Part shown: positions 36,660 through 47,614 of the stretch, piece after piece
Layout of the letters: each line of letters opens with the position of its first letter
Position numbering within the stretch: position 1 is the first letter of the stretch
Assembly (NCBI GenBank): GCA_050084985.1
Contig: JBITNC010000001.1
Location: forward strand, 34,658,001-34,722,000
DNA length: 64,000 nucleotides
Direction: 5' to 3'
Source of the DNA: Nageia nagi
Lineage: Eukaryota > Pinophyta
Notes under the pieces: generated by a model
Database searches by the model: none
What the model saw: only the letters and a program-made list of their open reading frames with translations
What the model was told of the DNA's origin: nothing
Translations under genes and position numbers: made by a program

Positions 36660-39425
36660 TCATTGCTTCTTTTCCATTACTGCATCCTTAACCAACACAT
36701 TCATGTGCTCAGGGGCTAAATCTTCAACTAACGGTAAGATAACATCTGTATCTTCTGCAACTAAGGTTGGTTCGTACAACTTCAAGTTCTTAACATTAAT
36801 AATGGAATACATTTGCATATAGGGTGGTAATTCTAACTGAAATGCATTATCTCCAACTTGACCAATAATGGTAAATGGACCATACCTTATTGGTTTCAAC
36901 TTCTTTCCCTCACCATGCTGTCTCTCCTTATTGAGATGAAGCCATACTTGATCCCCAACCTAAAATTTATGATCCACCTAATGATGATCATGCCTCTCCT
37001 TATAATTGGCCTAACTCTTCTCCAACTATTCTTTTACCTTCTAATTAATCAATCTGATCCTCTCAATAAAATTCTTTGCCTGCTCCTCCTCATTATGAAG
37101 AACTATATCTCCATCACTTATTGAAGCAAAAGCCATATTGAAAGGTGATTTTGGCAAATAACCAAAATAAGTCTCAAAAGGTGTTTTGTTAGTAGAAGAA
37201 TGTAAAGCTCAATTATATGCATGCTGTATATATCTAAAATGCTCATCCCAAGTCTTAGGATGCTTACCATAATAACCTTGTAATAGGTGTACCACTATCC
37301 TATTTACCACTTCTGTTTGACCATCTATCTATGGATGAAATGTTGTACTCCTCTTTAGCTTAGTGTCCATCCTTCCCCATAAACAAGTCCAAAATTTTCC
37401 AAAAAATCTAGAATCCATGTCATAAATGATAGAAGTAGGAAGACCAAAATGTACCCACACATAAGTAAAGAAAAGATTAGCTGCTTCTTGACCTATCATA
37501 GTCTTTTTACATGGGATTAGAATACACATCTTACTGAATCTATCCACAACCACATATAAATAATCATGACCTCTCTTAGACATAGGTAAACCTCCAACAA
37601 AATCCATAGAAATACTCTCACATGGTCATGTAGGAATGGACAATGGCATACAAAGACCAAATTTCCTGTTATTGGGTTTGCTTACACTGCATAACATACA
37701 AACTCTGATATATCTGGATACATTTTCTTGCATTTTAGGCCAATAACAATACCTTTGTAGATTAGCAAGAGTTTTCCCAACACCAAAGTGCCTTAAAATA
37801 TGAGAAGTATGAGCTTCCCTAATCAAATCATTTCTCTCACCATTAGGAATACAAAGTTTGCCCAAATGAAAAAGTAATCCATCATGCAAATGAAAGTCAT
37901 GATTTCCAACCTCATTACCAAGACTTAATCTATGATAGACATTTTGGAAATCAGGATCAACCATATACTATTCTTTATACCCATCAAGCATTAAAGAACT
38001 ATTTTGTAGAATCACAACACTGGCAACTATTGGAGGCCTAGACAACATATCAGCAATTTTATTTTGAGTACCCTTCTTGTACTTAATCACCAAATGAAAT
38101 TGTTGCAAGAATCCCATCCAACGAAAGTGCCTAAATTGTTGCAATTTAGATTGTGACTGAAGATATTACAAAGGTTGATGGTTTGTATAAATTATTATCT
38201 CTTTACCTACCAAATAGTGCTTCCATTTCTTAACACTTTGAACTAATGTATATAACTCTTTGTCATATGTGGGATAGTTTCTTATTGCACTGGTAAACAT
38301 TTTCGAGTGATAGCAAACCGGATGTTTTTCCTATACTAAAACTGCACCCATAGCATAGTCACTTGCATCAATTTCAATTTCAAAATTTTTCTGAAGATTA
38401 GGCAAAGCAAGTATTAGAGCATTACTCATTTTTCTTTTAAGCAATTCAAAAGCATGTTGTTCTTTCCCTCCCCACTGAAATCCATGACTCTTTTCTATAA
38501 TTGTATGAAGTGGAGAAGCCATGTAAGAAAAGTTAGCAATAAACTTGTGTAAATACTATAGTGCCCCAGGAAAACTCCTAGTCTCTGTCACATTAGTGGG
38601 AGTAGGCCATTTCAACATAGCCTCAATTTTTGTAGGATCTATCCTCAATTGACCTTCACCTACAATGTGGCCAAGATAGATTAAACTCTTCCTAACAAAC
38701 TCACACTTATACATCTTCAAATAGAGTTTTGCTTCCCTTAAAACTTCAAGCACTTTACGAATATGTACCACATGATCTTTCTAATTATCATTGTAAATGA
38801 GAATATCATCAAGATACATAATAACAAAATCATCAATGAAAGGCCTTAAAATATCATTCATTACACACATGAAAGTAGCAGGAGCATTGCATAATCCAAA
38901 TAGTAAAACCAACCATTCAAATAATCCTTGCCTAGTTTTAAAAGCAGTTTTCCACACATCCTCTTCTTTAACTCGTACTTGATGATAGCCACTTCTTAGA
39001 TCTAATTTTGTGAAAAGACTAGCTTTTTGTAATTGATCCATTAAAGCATCAATACATGGCAAAGGATATCAATTTTTAATTGTGATCTTATTTAGTGCCC
39101 TGTAATCAACACATATACACCAAGTTCCATCTTTCTTTGGAATTATAACAATAGGAGATCCACACGGTGATGTGCTAGGTCTAATGACTCCTTGATCTAA
39201 CAATTCCTTAACTTGTTTCTTAATTTCTTCAGTTTCTAAAGTAGAATTTCTATATAAGCCAATATTAGGAAGTGCAACATCAGGATGTTATTGAATCTCA
39301 TGTTGTATATCTCTTTTTGGTGGAAGTTCTTTAGGTACTTGAAATAAATCTTGAAATTCAAAAATTACCTCTTTTACTTCTTTGTATTATGGTTCACAAT
39401 CCTCAAGTGCCTTTATGATTTCCAC
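36660..39425 (-). pseudogene. Element A2 pol: reverse transcriptase, RNase H, integrase
   Basis: Shifted relative to the gag-protease frame by an apparent 4-bp deletion near 39,425 compared with A1, then readable in one frame to the stop at 36,660-36,662. Reverse transcriptase has [27 protein letters not shown] and YLDD at about 38,799-38,820. RNase H has DASDYAMGAVL. Integrase has GCMLC in its zinc site, MDFVGGLP, and the GPFTIIGQVGDNAF C-terminal block. Several in-frame stops remain (for example near 38,775, 38,555, 37,975 and 37,620). Confidence 0.92.
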
Positions 39426-40863
39426 TTTGAGATTTCACCATTGGAAGTACAAACATTTTTCCTGTATTGATTAGTCTCTTTGCTTGTCCTACAGTAATCA
39501 AAGAAATATCCTTTTTCTTATTTTGATGAGCACTAACCATGTATTCAACTCCATCTTTAATGAGTCTATATTTTTTTTCCTTTCTATAAAATAAAGCATC
39601 TCTTTCCCATATATAAGGACTACCAAGCATAATCCCACAAATATCCAAAGGAACAACATCAAGTAAAACTTCATCAATGTACTCCCTGTTAATCCCAAAT
39701 TGCAACTTGCATTGTTGTGTTACCTTTAACTTGGAATTTTTATTAACCCATCCCAATGTATATGGGTTTGGATGAGGTTGAGTAGTGAGTGCAAGTGATT
39801 TGACATACTTTTCTACAATTAAGTTAGCTTGAGATCTAGAATCAAACAATGTATCAATCCTAGTCTTCTTAGCTTGCACCTTGATGTGAAACAGTTCAAT
39901 TTTCTTCTTTTCCTCATCTTCACTAGGTGTATTATGCAAAACCATACATGCCATTTTCTCATCTACATCTGAACCATATTCAATTTCCCTAGAAATAGTA
40001 TTTGTTTGCTTCTTTTGACCTTTAGGTTTAGGGCATAATTCAAGATGCAATTTCCAACATTTAGCCTCTAAATGACCTTCTTTTTGACAATGTGTACATA
40101 CATCTTTAGACTTCTCTTTTTGTGTAGTAGACGTAGTTTTCTTTTTCCCCTTTCCTTTGTTCTTTTTAGAATCATTATTACTATTGTTATTGGAAGCATT
40201 TTTCTTTTTCCCATCCTTAACAAATTTTTCCCTTTCTTCTAAGTGAGTGGCATGTACACAAACTTTATCCAAATCATTTGGATCAAACATCAATATTGTA
40301 TGCCTTAAATAATTGTGCAAAGCACTAATATACTTAAGAAGAGTATCTTGGGAATCAAGAGGAATACCTAGCATTACAACTTTTCTTCGAAATTTTGTAG
40401 TGTACTCTTGCACACTTTGCCCTTTGCCTTGGTGAAAAGTTTGCCATTTCATGACTGCCTTTTATCAATAACCCAAAGGATAAAACTGATCTCTAAGCAA
40501 TTGTACAAAATGGGTCGAAGAAGCAATACAAGCTTGAATTGATTCATTCTTACTTTGCAAACAACTTTACCACCAAACAAGTGCATTACCACTCATTTTA
40601 AGAGTTGCTAATTGGATTTTATCCTCATCTCTTACAATTCTTTGAATTCTACAATATACCTCAATTTGTTTAATCCAAAGGTCTAACTTCTTAGCATTCA
40701 CTTCTCCAATAAAAGTAGGAAAATCAAATTTAACTTCCAATTTCAAAGGAGAACTTTGAAAAACACTATGTGTATCATCATTATCAATTTTATTACCTTC
40801 ACTAGTTTCACCTTCATTTTTCTTGTATTGTTGTTCTTGAAAGTGTTGGAATTGTAGAGACAT
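39403..40863 (-). pseudogene. Element A2 gag and protease
   Basis: The 349-codon open stretch 39,403-40,452 joins gag C-terminus, a CCHC knuckle (VCTHCQKEGHLEAKC) and protease in one frame, the arrangement presumed ancestral for this family. The protease core reads FDSRSQANLI, with the Gly of DSG replaced by Arg. Upstream gag (40,567-40,863) is in the same frame but split off by stops just after LVWW and near 40,465. Gag start is placed at the Met at 40,863 by comparison with A1. Confidence 0.9.
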
Positions 40864-41096
40864 CTTCTAGAACATTGTGGAGAGATCATCAATTTGCTTT
40901 TCCACATTAGACCCTCCTTCATTGGCCATGGCTCCAAGCTCTCTTTACTTCTTTAGCCAAACTCTAGAACTAATTTTTTGATCCTCCACAAATTCTCCTT
41001 CTCCTTTCTTGCTTTGTGACCTGGTATACATGTAAGAACACTTTCCGAACACCAACAACAATCTCAAAAATATAGGTTATCCCAATGATTTCAACT

Positions 41097-41108
41097 GCTC
41101 TGATACCA
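41097..41108 (-). other. Element A2 primer binding site (initiator tRNA-Met type)
   Basis: TGGTATCAGAGC on the minus strand, four bases after the 5' LTR, identical to A1. Confidence 0.92.
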
Positions 41109-41112
41109 AACT

Positions 41113-42256
41113 TGATCCATAAACTATAAGGTTAAAATTTCAATTTAACCTTTTCTTAGGATCAATTCACACTTAAAACAATTAAGTGCTTGTAAAGGAA
41201 AATTAGGAACAAATTTGTAAACATAGAGAAGAGAAAAGCATTCACCATAGAAAGAGACAACCAAAATTATCCTGGTTCACCCAATGTGGGCTACATCCAA
41301 CTCAAAAGCTCTCTACTATCAATGGGTGGAATCACTTTACAAGGCCTCCATGGTCCTTCAAAACCTCCTCTCACATTCACAACACACACTCATAGCTCTG
41401 AAAATCACAACAAGGACTGAAAACAACTTTCTTGAAATCCTCTCTTCACTATCAGTGGGTGGAATCACTTTACAAGGCCTCCACAGTCCTTCAAAACCTC
41501 CTCTCACATTCACAACACACACTCACAACTCTGAAAATCACAACAAGAACTAAAAACAACTTTCTTGAAATCCTCTCTTCTCTCCCTCCAATTTGCTCCC
41601 CTTTTTATACAATTTTTAGGGGCTAAAATTGGATTCTTACAACTAGGAAATTTAATACAAAACCTATTTTTAGATACCCATTATCCTCCTTGATCTTCAT
41701 GTCCAATTTGGGCTCAAATGGTTGTAAAAATCTCCCCAAAATGAGATTTAAAATCAAAATGATATGCTCATTGGATTGTTTCAGGATTACAGAATTAAAT
41801 CAACCTAATAATAGGACCTTAGGCAAGATAAAATCACCAAAACCTTTGAAAACACTAAAAATACATCAAAAAAACTAAAATTGGGCGGGTGCATTGTGGT
41901 GATGACACATGGCAGGCTGAGAGAAAGTCAATCTCTTGTTGACTAGTAGCTTGGCTGGCATGGACAGCTTGGTGGTCTCCAAACATGGGCATGGGTGGTC
42001 AAACTCCACATAGGCCTTGTCATGTGGTCCTCCTCCTACGTGGTCCAATGGGTCCCGCCAAAACATTTGAATATATATATATTTAATCCTTTTAATTTTT
42101 CTCAAAATACACAAATGGAATTAATATTATATCTTCCACATACAAACTCGGATTCATGATCCGAAAGAAGCATCAAAAAGCTGAAGACAAGGTGATCACA
42201 ATGAACACACTAAAATGGAGATTACTAAATGTTGAAGGGTTCCAAATTTTGGATCA
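41113..42256 (-). repeat. Element A2 5' LTR
   Basis: 1,144 bp. It contains a TATA-like GTATAAAAAGGGG on minus (about 41,598-41,610) and an internal tandem duplication at 41,315-41,580. Confidence 0.93.
41315..41580. repeat. Tandem duplication in A2 5' LTR
   Basis: Two copies of a 133-bp unit (41,315-41,447 and 41,448-41,580), each starting ACTATCA(A/G)TGGGTGG. The 3' LTR at about 35,457 and both A1 LTRs have a single copy. Confidence 0.9.
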
Positions 42257-43860
42257 CTCCCTAACCAAATCTTGCATCTATTTCTCTCTTTTTCATGCAG
42301 TTAGTAACCTAAAATTAGTATTGCACATTGTTGATAGTGTGAGATTCACCTCACCTAAGGCTCTTATTTTCACCATGATCAGAACAAACTTTTTAAAAGC
42401 ATTTACAATACATTTTACCTAACTAGTAGTGATTAAAGGTAGCATTTTCTTGCTTTTATGTGCACTAACTAGAATCATATTTTCATCTTTCATCGATCAT
42501 AATTTATTCAATCTTATATAATAAATACCATCTTTAACCCACATATAAGGGTTACCAAGAATAACACCACAAATATCTAAAGGAACAACATCAACTGTAA
42601 CTTCATCAATGTACTTTGTACAAATAGCAAATTTCAACTTACATTGCTTAGTGACTTGCAAAACTAGCATTGAGATGCACCTAAATCAAAGGATATGGAT
42701 TTGGATGGTTGAAAATTTTCAATCGCAAATAACTTACCATAGTATCTGAAATAAAATTTGCTTGAGAAACCAAATCAACAATGCAATGTACTTTGGTTTT
42801 CTTGATTTGGATTTTGAGGTGGAATAATTGAATCCTTTCCTCTTCAATGTCTTGAGGTTATTTAACCTTTTGAATGGTTGAATAATTTATTTTCTCATCA
42901 ATATATGAAATACTCTCAATATCATCACATCTAAGAACCATAGCATTAGTTTTCTCCTTATTCTTATGCTTATATAGATGTAACTTTGAATGTAATTTCC
43001 AACATTTATCATCAACATGACCATATTTATCATAATGACTATAATGTCTACCATCACCTTCTTTCTTTGAAATATTAGTGGTCTTAGTTTCTTGTTTACC
43101 TTTGCCTTTATATTGAGATTTCCCTTTCTCTTTTCCTCCCCTTGACTTAGAAGCCTTTTTGGATTCATTATATTGTTTCCTTGTTTTACCATCCTCCTCT
43201 AAGTATTGTGCTTGCACACATAGTTGATCAACATTAGTAGGATTAAACAACATGATAGCATTTTGCAAATGACTATGTAAATCTCCAATGTACTTGATTA
43301 AACTTTGAGGTAAATTTCATATTATATACTTGAATATTTTTCCCTCTTTTTTATCTAAAGAATTTCCATTTCATTAATTATTTATTTTGATGCCTAATGG
43401 ATAGAATTGATATCTTAACAACTCCTTAAATTCATTCTAAGATATTTTTGATAAGTGTTCATTATTAAGAGTTTCTGCGTAGCTTTCCCACCAAACTAAA
43501 GCATGTCCACTCATATTTAATCTAGCAAAAGAGATTTTATAAAGATCATTTACAACACCATGAATTTGGAAATAAACCTCCAATTGTTCACCTTTTTTGC
43601 ATCAACCTCTCCTCCAAAAGTAGGAATGTCCACTTTTGTCTCTACCTTGAATGGAATTTGATTTGATGAATATGATGAACCAGGTCTTCCAACTACATCA
43701 TGATATCTTTTATTAACACTTGCATTTGCTCCAACAACCAATAACTCAACCAACAAGCCAAATTATTCTCCATTTTTGAAAATCTCCTTTCAAAATTAGA
43801 ATCCATCATGGTACAAATAGTAAACTATTGCTCCTCTGCATTATCCATTATAGTTACTCT
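42257..43860 (-). pseudogene. Element B gag and protease
   Basis: Minus-strand remnant upstream of the A2 insertion. Gag fragments include VETKVDIPTFGGEVDAKKV (43,756 downward) and, at 42,858-43,268, a Lys-rich linker followed by a knuckle whose Cys residues are partly lost (HYSHYDKYGHVDDKC). The protease site about 42,760-42,790 reads IVDLVSQANFI, so the DSG core is gone. Stops separate all parts. Confidence 0.8.
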
Positions 43861-43989
43861 ACCCTTTTGACCAATCTCAAGATTCTCTAGAATCAACTCT
43901 GGTCTTTGAGATCTCCTCCCAAACATCAAAAATATGCCACTGGTAGCCTAAAATACCCAAAATTTCATCCCCAAATTTAATATACACAA

Positions 43990-44001
43990 GCTTTAATACC
44001 A
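43990..44001 (-). other. Element B primer binding site
   Basis: TGGTATTAAAGC on minus, two mismatches from the initiator tRNA-Met site, two bases from the LTR. Confidence 0.75.
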
Positions 44002-44003
44002 TG

Positions 44004-44725
44004 TGATTCATAATCATTGGACACTTATAGCATACTCGGATCCTCACTTATAGATTTGAAAAAAAATAGTTAACCATTATGAGATCATACAAATTACATA
44101 TAAACTTGAAAATTATACAGTGTAAATCAAAAACTAGCAATCTTAAACTCACAACAAGATCAACATAATGATTGACTCTGGTTCACCCAATGTGGGCTAA
44201 TCTAGCATGGAATTGGAACCTTCTCTTCTCATTATCTATAGACATTACAATATTATATGCATAGAGAAATACCATCAACACAATGGAAATAAAATCTCCT
44301 ACAATTACTGCAATCTCCTACAGTAAGAATAAATAATCTCAGAACTACAACAATTCTAGAAAGACTCTTGGTCTTCCTTCAAACTATTACAATTCTAAAA
44401 TCCCAAAACTCTACAATCCTATCTCTTGAGAATCAAGAATGAGATACAACATTAAATAAGCCTCCAGAACACTTTGAAATGTCAACCAAGGAATCTAAAC
44501 CACTTAGTCTCTCGAAATGCCATTATCTCTTCAAATGCCCATGTTGACTCATCAATGTGCACATTGTTAGCGACCTAAAATCAATAATTTTACATCGTTG
44601 GTGGCCTAAAACTTAATGCCAAAAAACTTTAGATGTTTTTCTTTGATCCATCTCTAAGCACACATACCTTTGGAATGAGTATTACTCCTAAAAACATAAC
44701 TTGACACATGATCCAATTCAAATCA
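44004..44725 (-). repeat. Element B 5' LTR
   Basis: 722 bp, partner of 31,696-32,407, with many substitutions and small gaps. Confidence 0.88.
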
Positions 44726-44730
44726 CCTAG

Positions 44731-45312
44731 TCTACAATTCACTTATTGAGCATGATTTAAGAAAGCTTAAACTTTAATTCTTTTACATCTAATCTATTGC
44801 AAATAGATAATTCCTCAATGGATTTCCAAGCTATGTTCATAACTCTACCCCTTGCATCTTCAATGTATCTTTCATATCATCCTCTACATTCACAAACTCA
44901 TATCCATAGGGATCTCCATTTCTAGCTATGCTAGATATCCATTTCTATCCCTTTTCTCCTCTGATAACATCAACTCTTTAGGCTAATCTAGACGTTATTG
45001 TTGTTGGCTTTTAGAGATATATTTTCTCCTAAATTTTTTATCTTTTCATTGATCATCTTACTCCCTTTAGGCACACTTTAGTTGATCCTTTGACCTTGTA
45101 CTTCAAAGGAGAGCACTCATAGGCTGATTTAGGATAAGATTTATGGATAATATATTCTAGTCACTTGAATTTGTCCTTTTATGTAGATTACTTTCTCCAA
45201 GTAATTGATGTTACCATATGTCATCCCTTATATCTTTAATATCATTGGTCATAGGGCTTGAGGAACCCACTTGGGTATATGAGAGTATATTCCCACCAAC
45301 TTTGTGTTGAAT
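44731..45312 (+). pseudogene. LINE I fragment 2
   Basis: Plus-strand continuation of the reverse transcriptase ORF beyond element B. Readable pieces include a YARYPFLSLFSSDNINSL stretch (about 44,920-44,990) that resembles the post-catalytic part of this LINE type. Heavily decayed and weaker than fragment 1. It ends at TGACC, the target duplicated by element C. Confidence 0.45.
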
Positions 45313-45317
45313 ATGAC

Positions 45318-47614
45318 CTCTTAGCCACTTTTTCTTGTAGAAGAAAAAGGAGATAGCAAGGGATCATGTAATACTCCTTTTTAACAAGTGGATCCTCACT
45401 AGGATTCAATATTATTCTTTAGTTGGCTCAAAATCAACTAAATCTTACAATAGTTATAATCTAAAAAACTCTTTCATCTTACCAATCATTTGGTAATCTT
45501 AGAAATCATTTATAATAACTTCAATTGCAATGATTGCTTGAAATTAAAATAGTCAAAAATGTATTGAGATCTTAGTTTAAAAAGCAGAGTGGGAGTCTTT
45601 ATCCTATAAGCCTAATAGAAAAATCAATACTGATTTACTAGTATTGGTCTTCATTGTCAATCATCAGTCTTGTTGCAATGCTTTTAAAAATTAAAAAAAA
45701 GGATATCACAATCATGTGCAACACTAGTTTATTGATTAACTAGTAAATAAATCATTCACATAAAGGTAATAATAACAAAATGATAGCATAAGAGCAATCA
45801 AGTCTTCTTTATTAATCCTCAATCTTCAAAAATACAATCATTTCCTTATAAAAATTAGAGAAAGAGATAAAATGAAGAGTCTCTTCCAATTTATAGAACT
45901 ATTGGGAGGTTACAAGATGATCGTTCATTTATCTTGGCTCTTCAGTTTCCTAACCTTTCAACTACCTATGACCCTTGGAATTCTCATGCTAAGTATCACT
46001 CCAAAATGAATCTAAAATTTATTACAATAAAATTAAAATTACAATCAATAACCTATACAAAATAACTAATTTTCCTATGAATGACTCAAACTCTTCCAAA
46101 ACAACACCATGTATCACATTGACTCTTTGATTAATCTTATTTCTTTTATTGTGGCTAAAATTTGACTCAAGGTCCTTATATACTTTGATTTGGATGAAAT
46201 TACTTAGTTATTCAACTGGATCCAACCAACTAAAAAGTGGAGTTCATAAAATTAGTTAGTCAAATTGAAATGAATGATGATAATTTTTATTGTTAACCAA
46301 CTCAATCAGATCAACTAAAAAGTTGTTGACCAAATAGATCTGAGCAATTGAAAAGTGGACTTAATGAAATTAGTTATTTGAATTGAAGTGATTGATGAAA
46401 AACTTTTTATTATCAACCAATTGGTTTTGACTAATTAAAAAGTGGACTTCATGAAATTAGCTAGTTAGATCAAAGTGATTGATGATAAACTTTTTGTTAA
46501 CAATCAACTGGATTTGACCAATTGAAAAGTGGACTTCATGAAATTAGCTAGTCAGATCGAAGTGATTGATGATAAACTTTTTGTTAACAATTAACTGGAT
46601 TTTGACTAATTGAAAAGTGGACTTCATGAACTTAGTTAGTCAGATTGAAATGACTAATGATAATTTTTTTTAATGATCAACTCGATCTGACCAACTAAAA
46701 AGTGGACTTCATGAAATTTGTTAGTTAGATCAAAATGATTGATCCTAATTTTTGTTAATGATCAACTCAATTCGACCAAGGGGGAAATTTCGGTCAAAAA
46801 AAATATGATGAAAATGAAAATATCAAGCTACAAATCGATTAGACCAAAGGGAAAAAATTTTCTTTGAAATAGTTAGTTTGACCAAAAAGGGTAATGATAT
46901 TGTGTAAGGATTGACTAGATTTGACCAAGGCAAAATGACTTTGAAAATGTAAAAATTTTATGGAATGAATTATGAAGTGTTCTTTCTTTTGTGTTGATCA
47001 AAATGAGTGGTTATATGATCCCTTTTTATCATTGATTGACTAAGAAAAATGCATTTTGAAGTTCATGCCTATTCTTTAGGTGATTTTGCCAAAAATTAAT
47101 TAAATCAGCAAATAGGGATCAAGTGGCCTTTTTATACATAACTTTTGCATATGAGCTTCTTTCTTTGAACTGTTAATTTTGTGAGTTCCCTAATATCAAT
47201 ATATTTCCAATGAGTTACTACATAATATCTTTTTATCATACCTTGTTAATAAAATATCACTCAAATTCAATCAAATTCATTAAATTTAATTAACTTTGAA
47301 ACTTTAATATCTTGAGCTATACAACTTTGTTTGATGAACTGTAAAATGTGTTAAGTTCATGATGTAGATTACTTTAACATGACATAATCAAAAGTATGAA
47401 AAATTAACTACATTTTTATAATATTATGATTCTCACCCACTTTCACCATGGAAACTGAGTATGATTAAATTTGTAAAGGGCCAAAAGATATAGGGTTTGG
47501 TTAAACCACTCACATGAAATATGTGAAAGATGAAAACAAATAAAAATTAAGCCCTAACTAAGAAAATAAAGAATTTTCTATAAATTTTGGGAAAATAAAA
47601 TTTGGATGGTAACA
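45318..47614 (-). repeat. Element C 3' LTR
   Basis: 2,297 bp. Compared with the 5' LTR it lacks roughly 1 kb corresponding to about 52,870-53,870, but has one more unit in its internal tandem array. Confidence 0.85.
46200..46770. repeat. Tandem array, about 87-bp unit, in C 3' LTR
   Basis: The landmark AAAGTGG(A/G)(C/G)TT recurs at 46,239, 46,357, 46,444, 46,531, 46,619 and 46,704, giving six imperfect units. Each unit carries a GTTAACAATCAACTGGAT-like block and an ATTGATGATAAACTTTTTGT-like block. Confidence 0.85.

Larger units (their letters stand above)
35255..42256 (-). mobile_element. Element A2: full-length Ty3/gypsy retrotransposon, sibling of A1
   Basis: A 7,002-bp element with TGATCC...GGATCA LTRs and perfect target duplication CTCCC (35,250-35,254 and 42,257-42,261). 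Order, primer site and proteins match A1. It is inserted between the protease and reverse transcriptase of element B. Each LTR has gained its own local rearrangement: an inverted duplication on the left, a tandem duplication on the right. Stops and a small deletion inactivate it. Confidence 0.95.
31696..44725 (-). mobile_element. Element B: old Ty3/gypsy retrotransposon, interrupted by A2
   Basis: About 6.0 kb once A2 is removed. LTRs of 712 and 722 bp have TGAT...ATCA ends; flanks CCTTG (31,691-31,695) and CCTAG (44,726-44,730) match at four of five bases, with the exact edge uncertain by two bases. Sense is minus: primer site at 43,990-44,001, gag, protease, [A2], reverse transcriptase, RNase H, integrase, 3' LTR. 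It is inserted in LINE I. Its proteins resemble the A family but are much more decayed, and it must predate A2. Confidence 0.88.
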
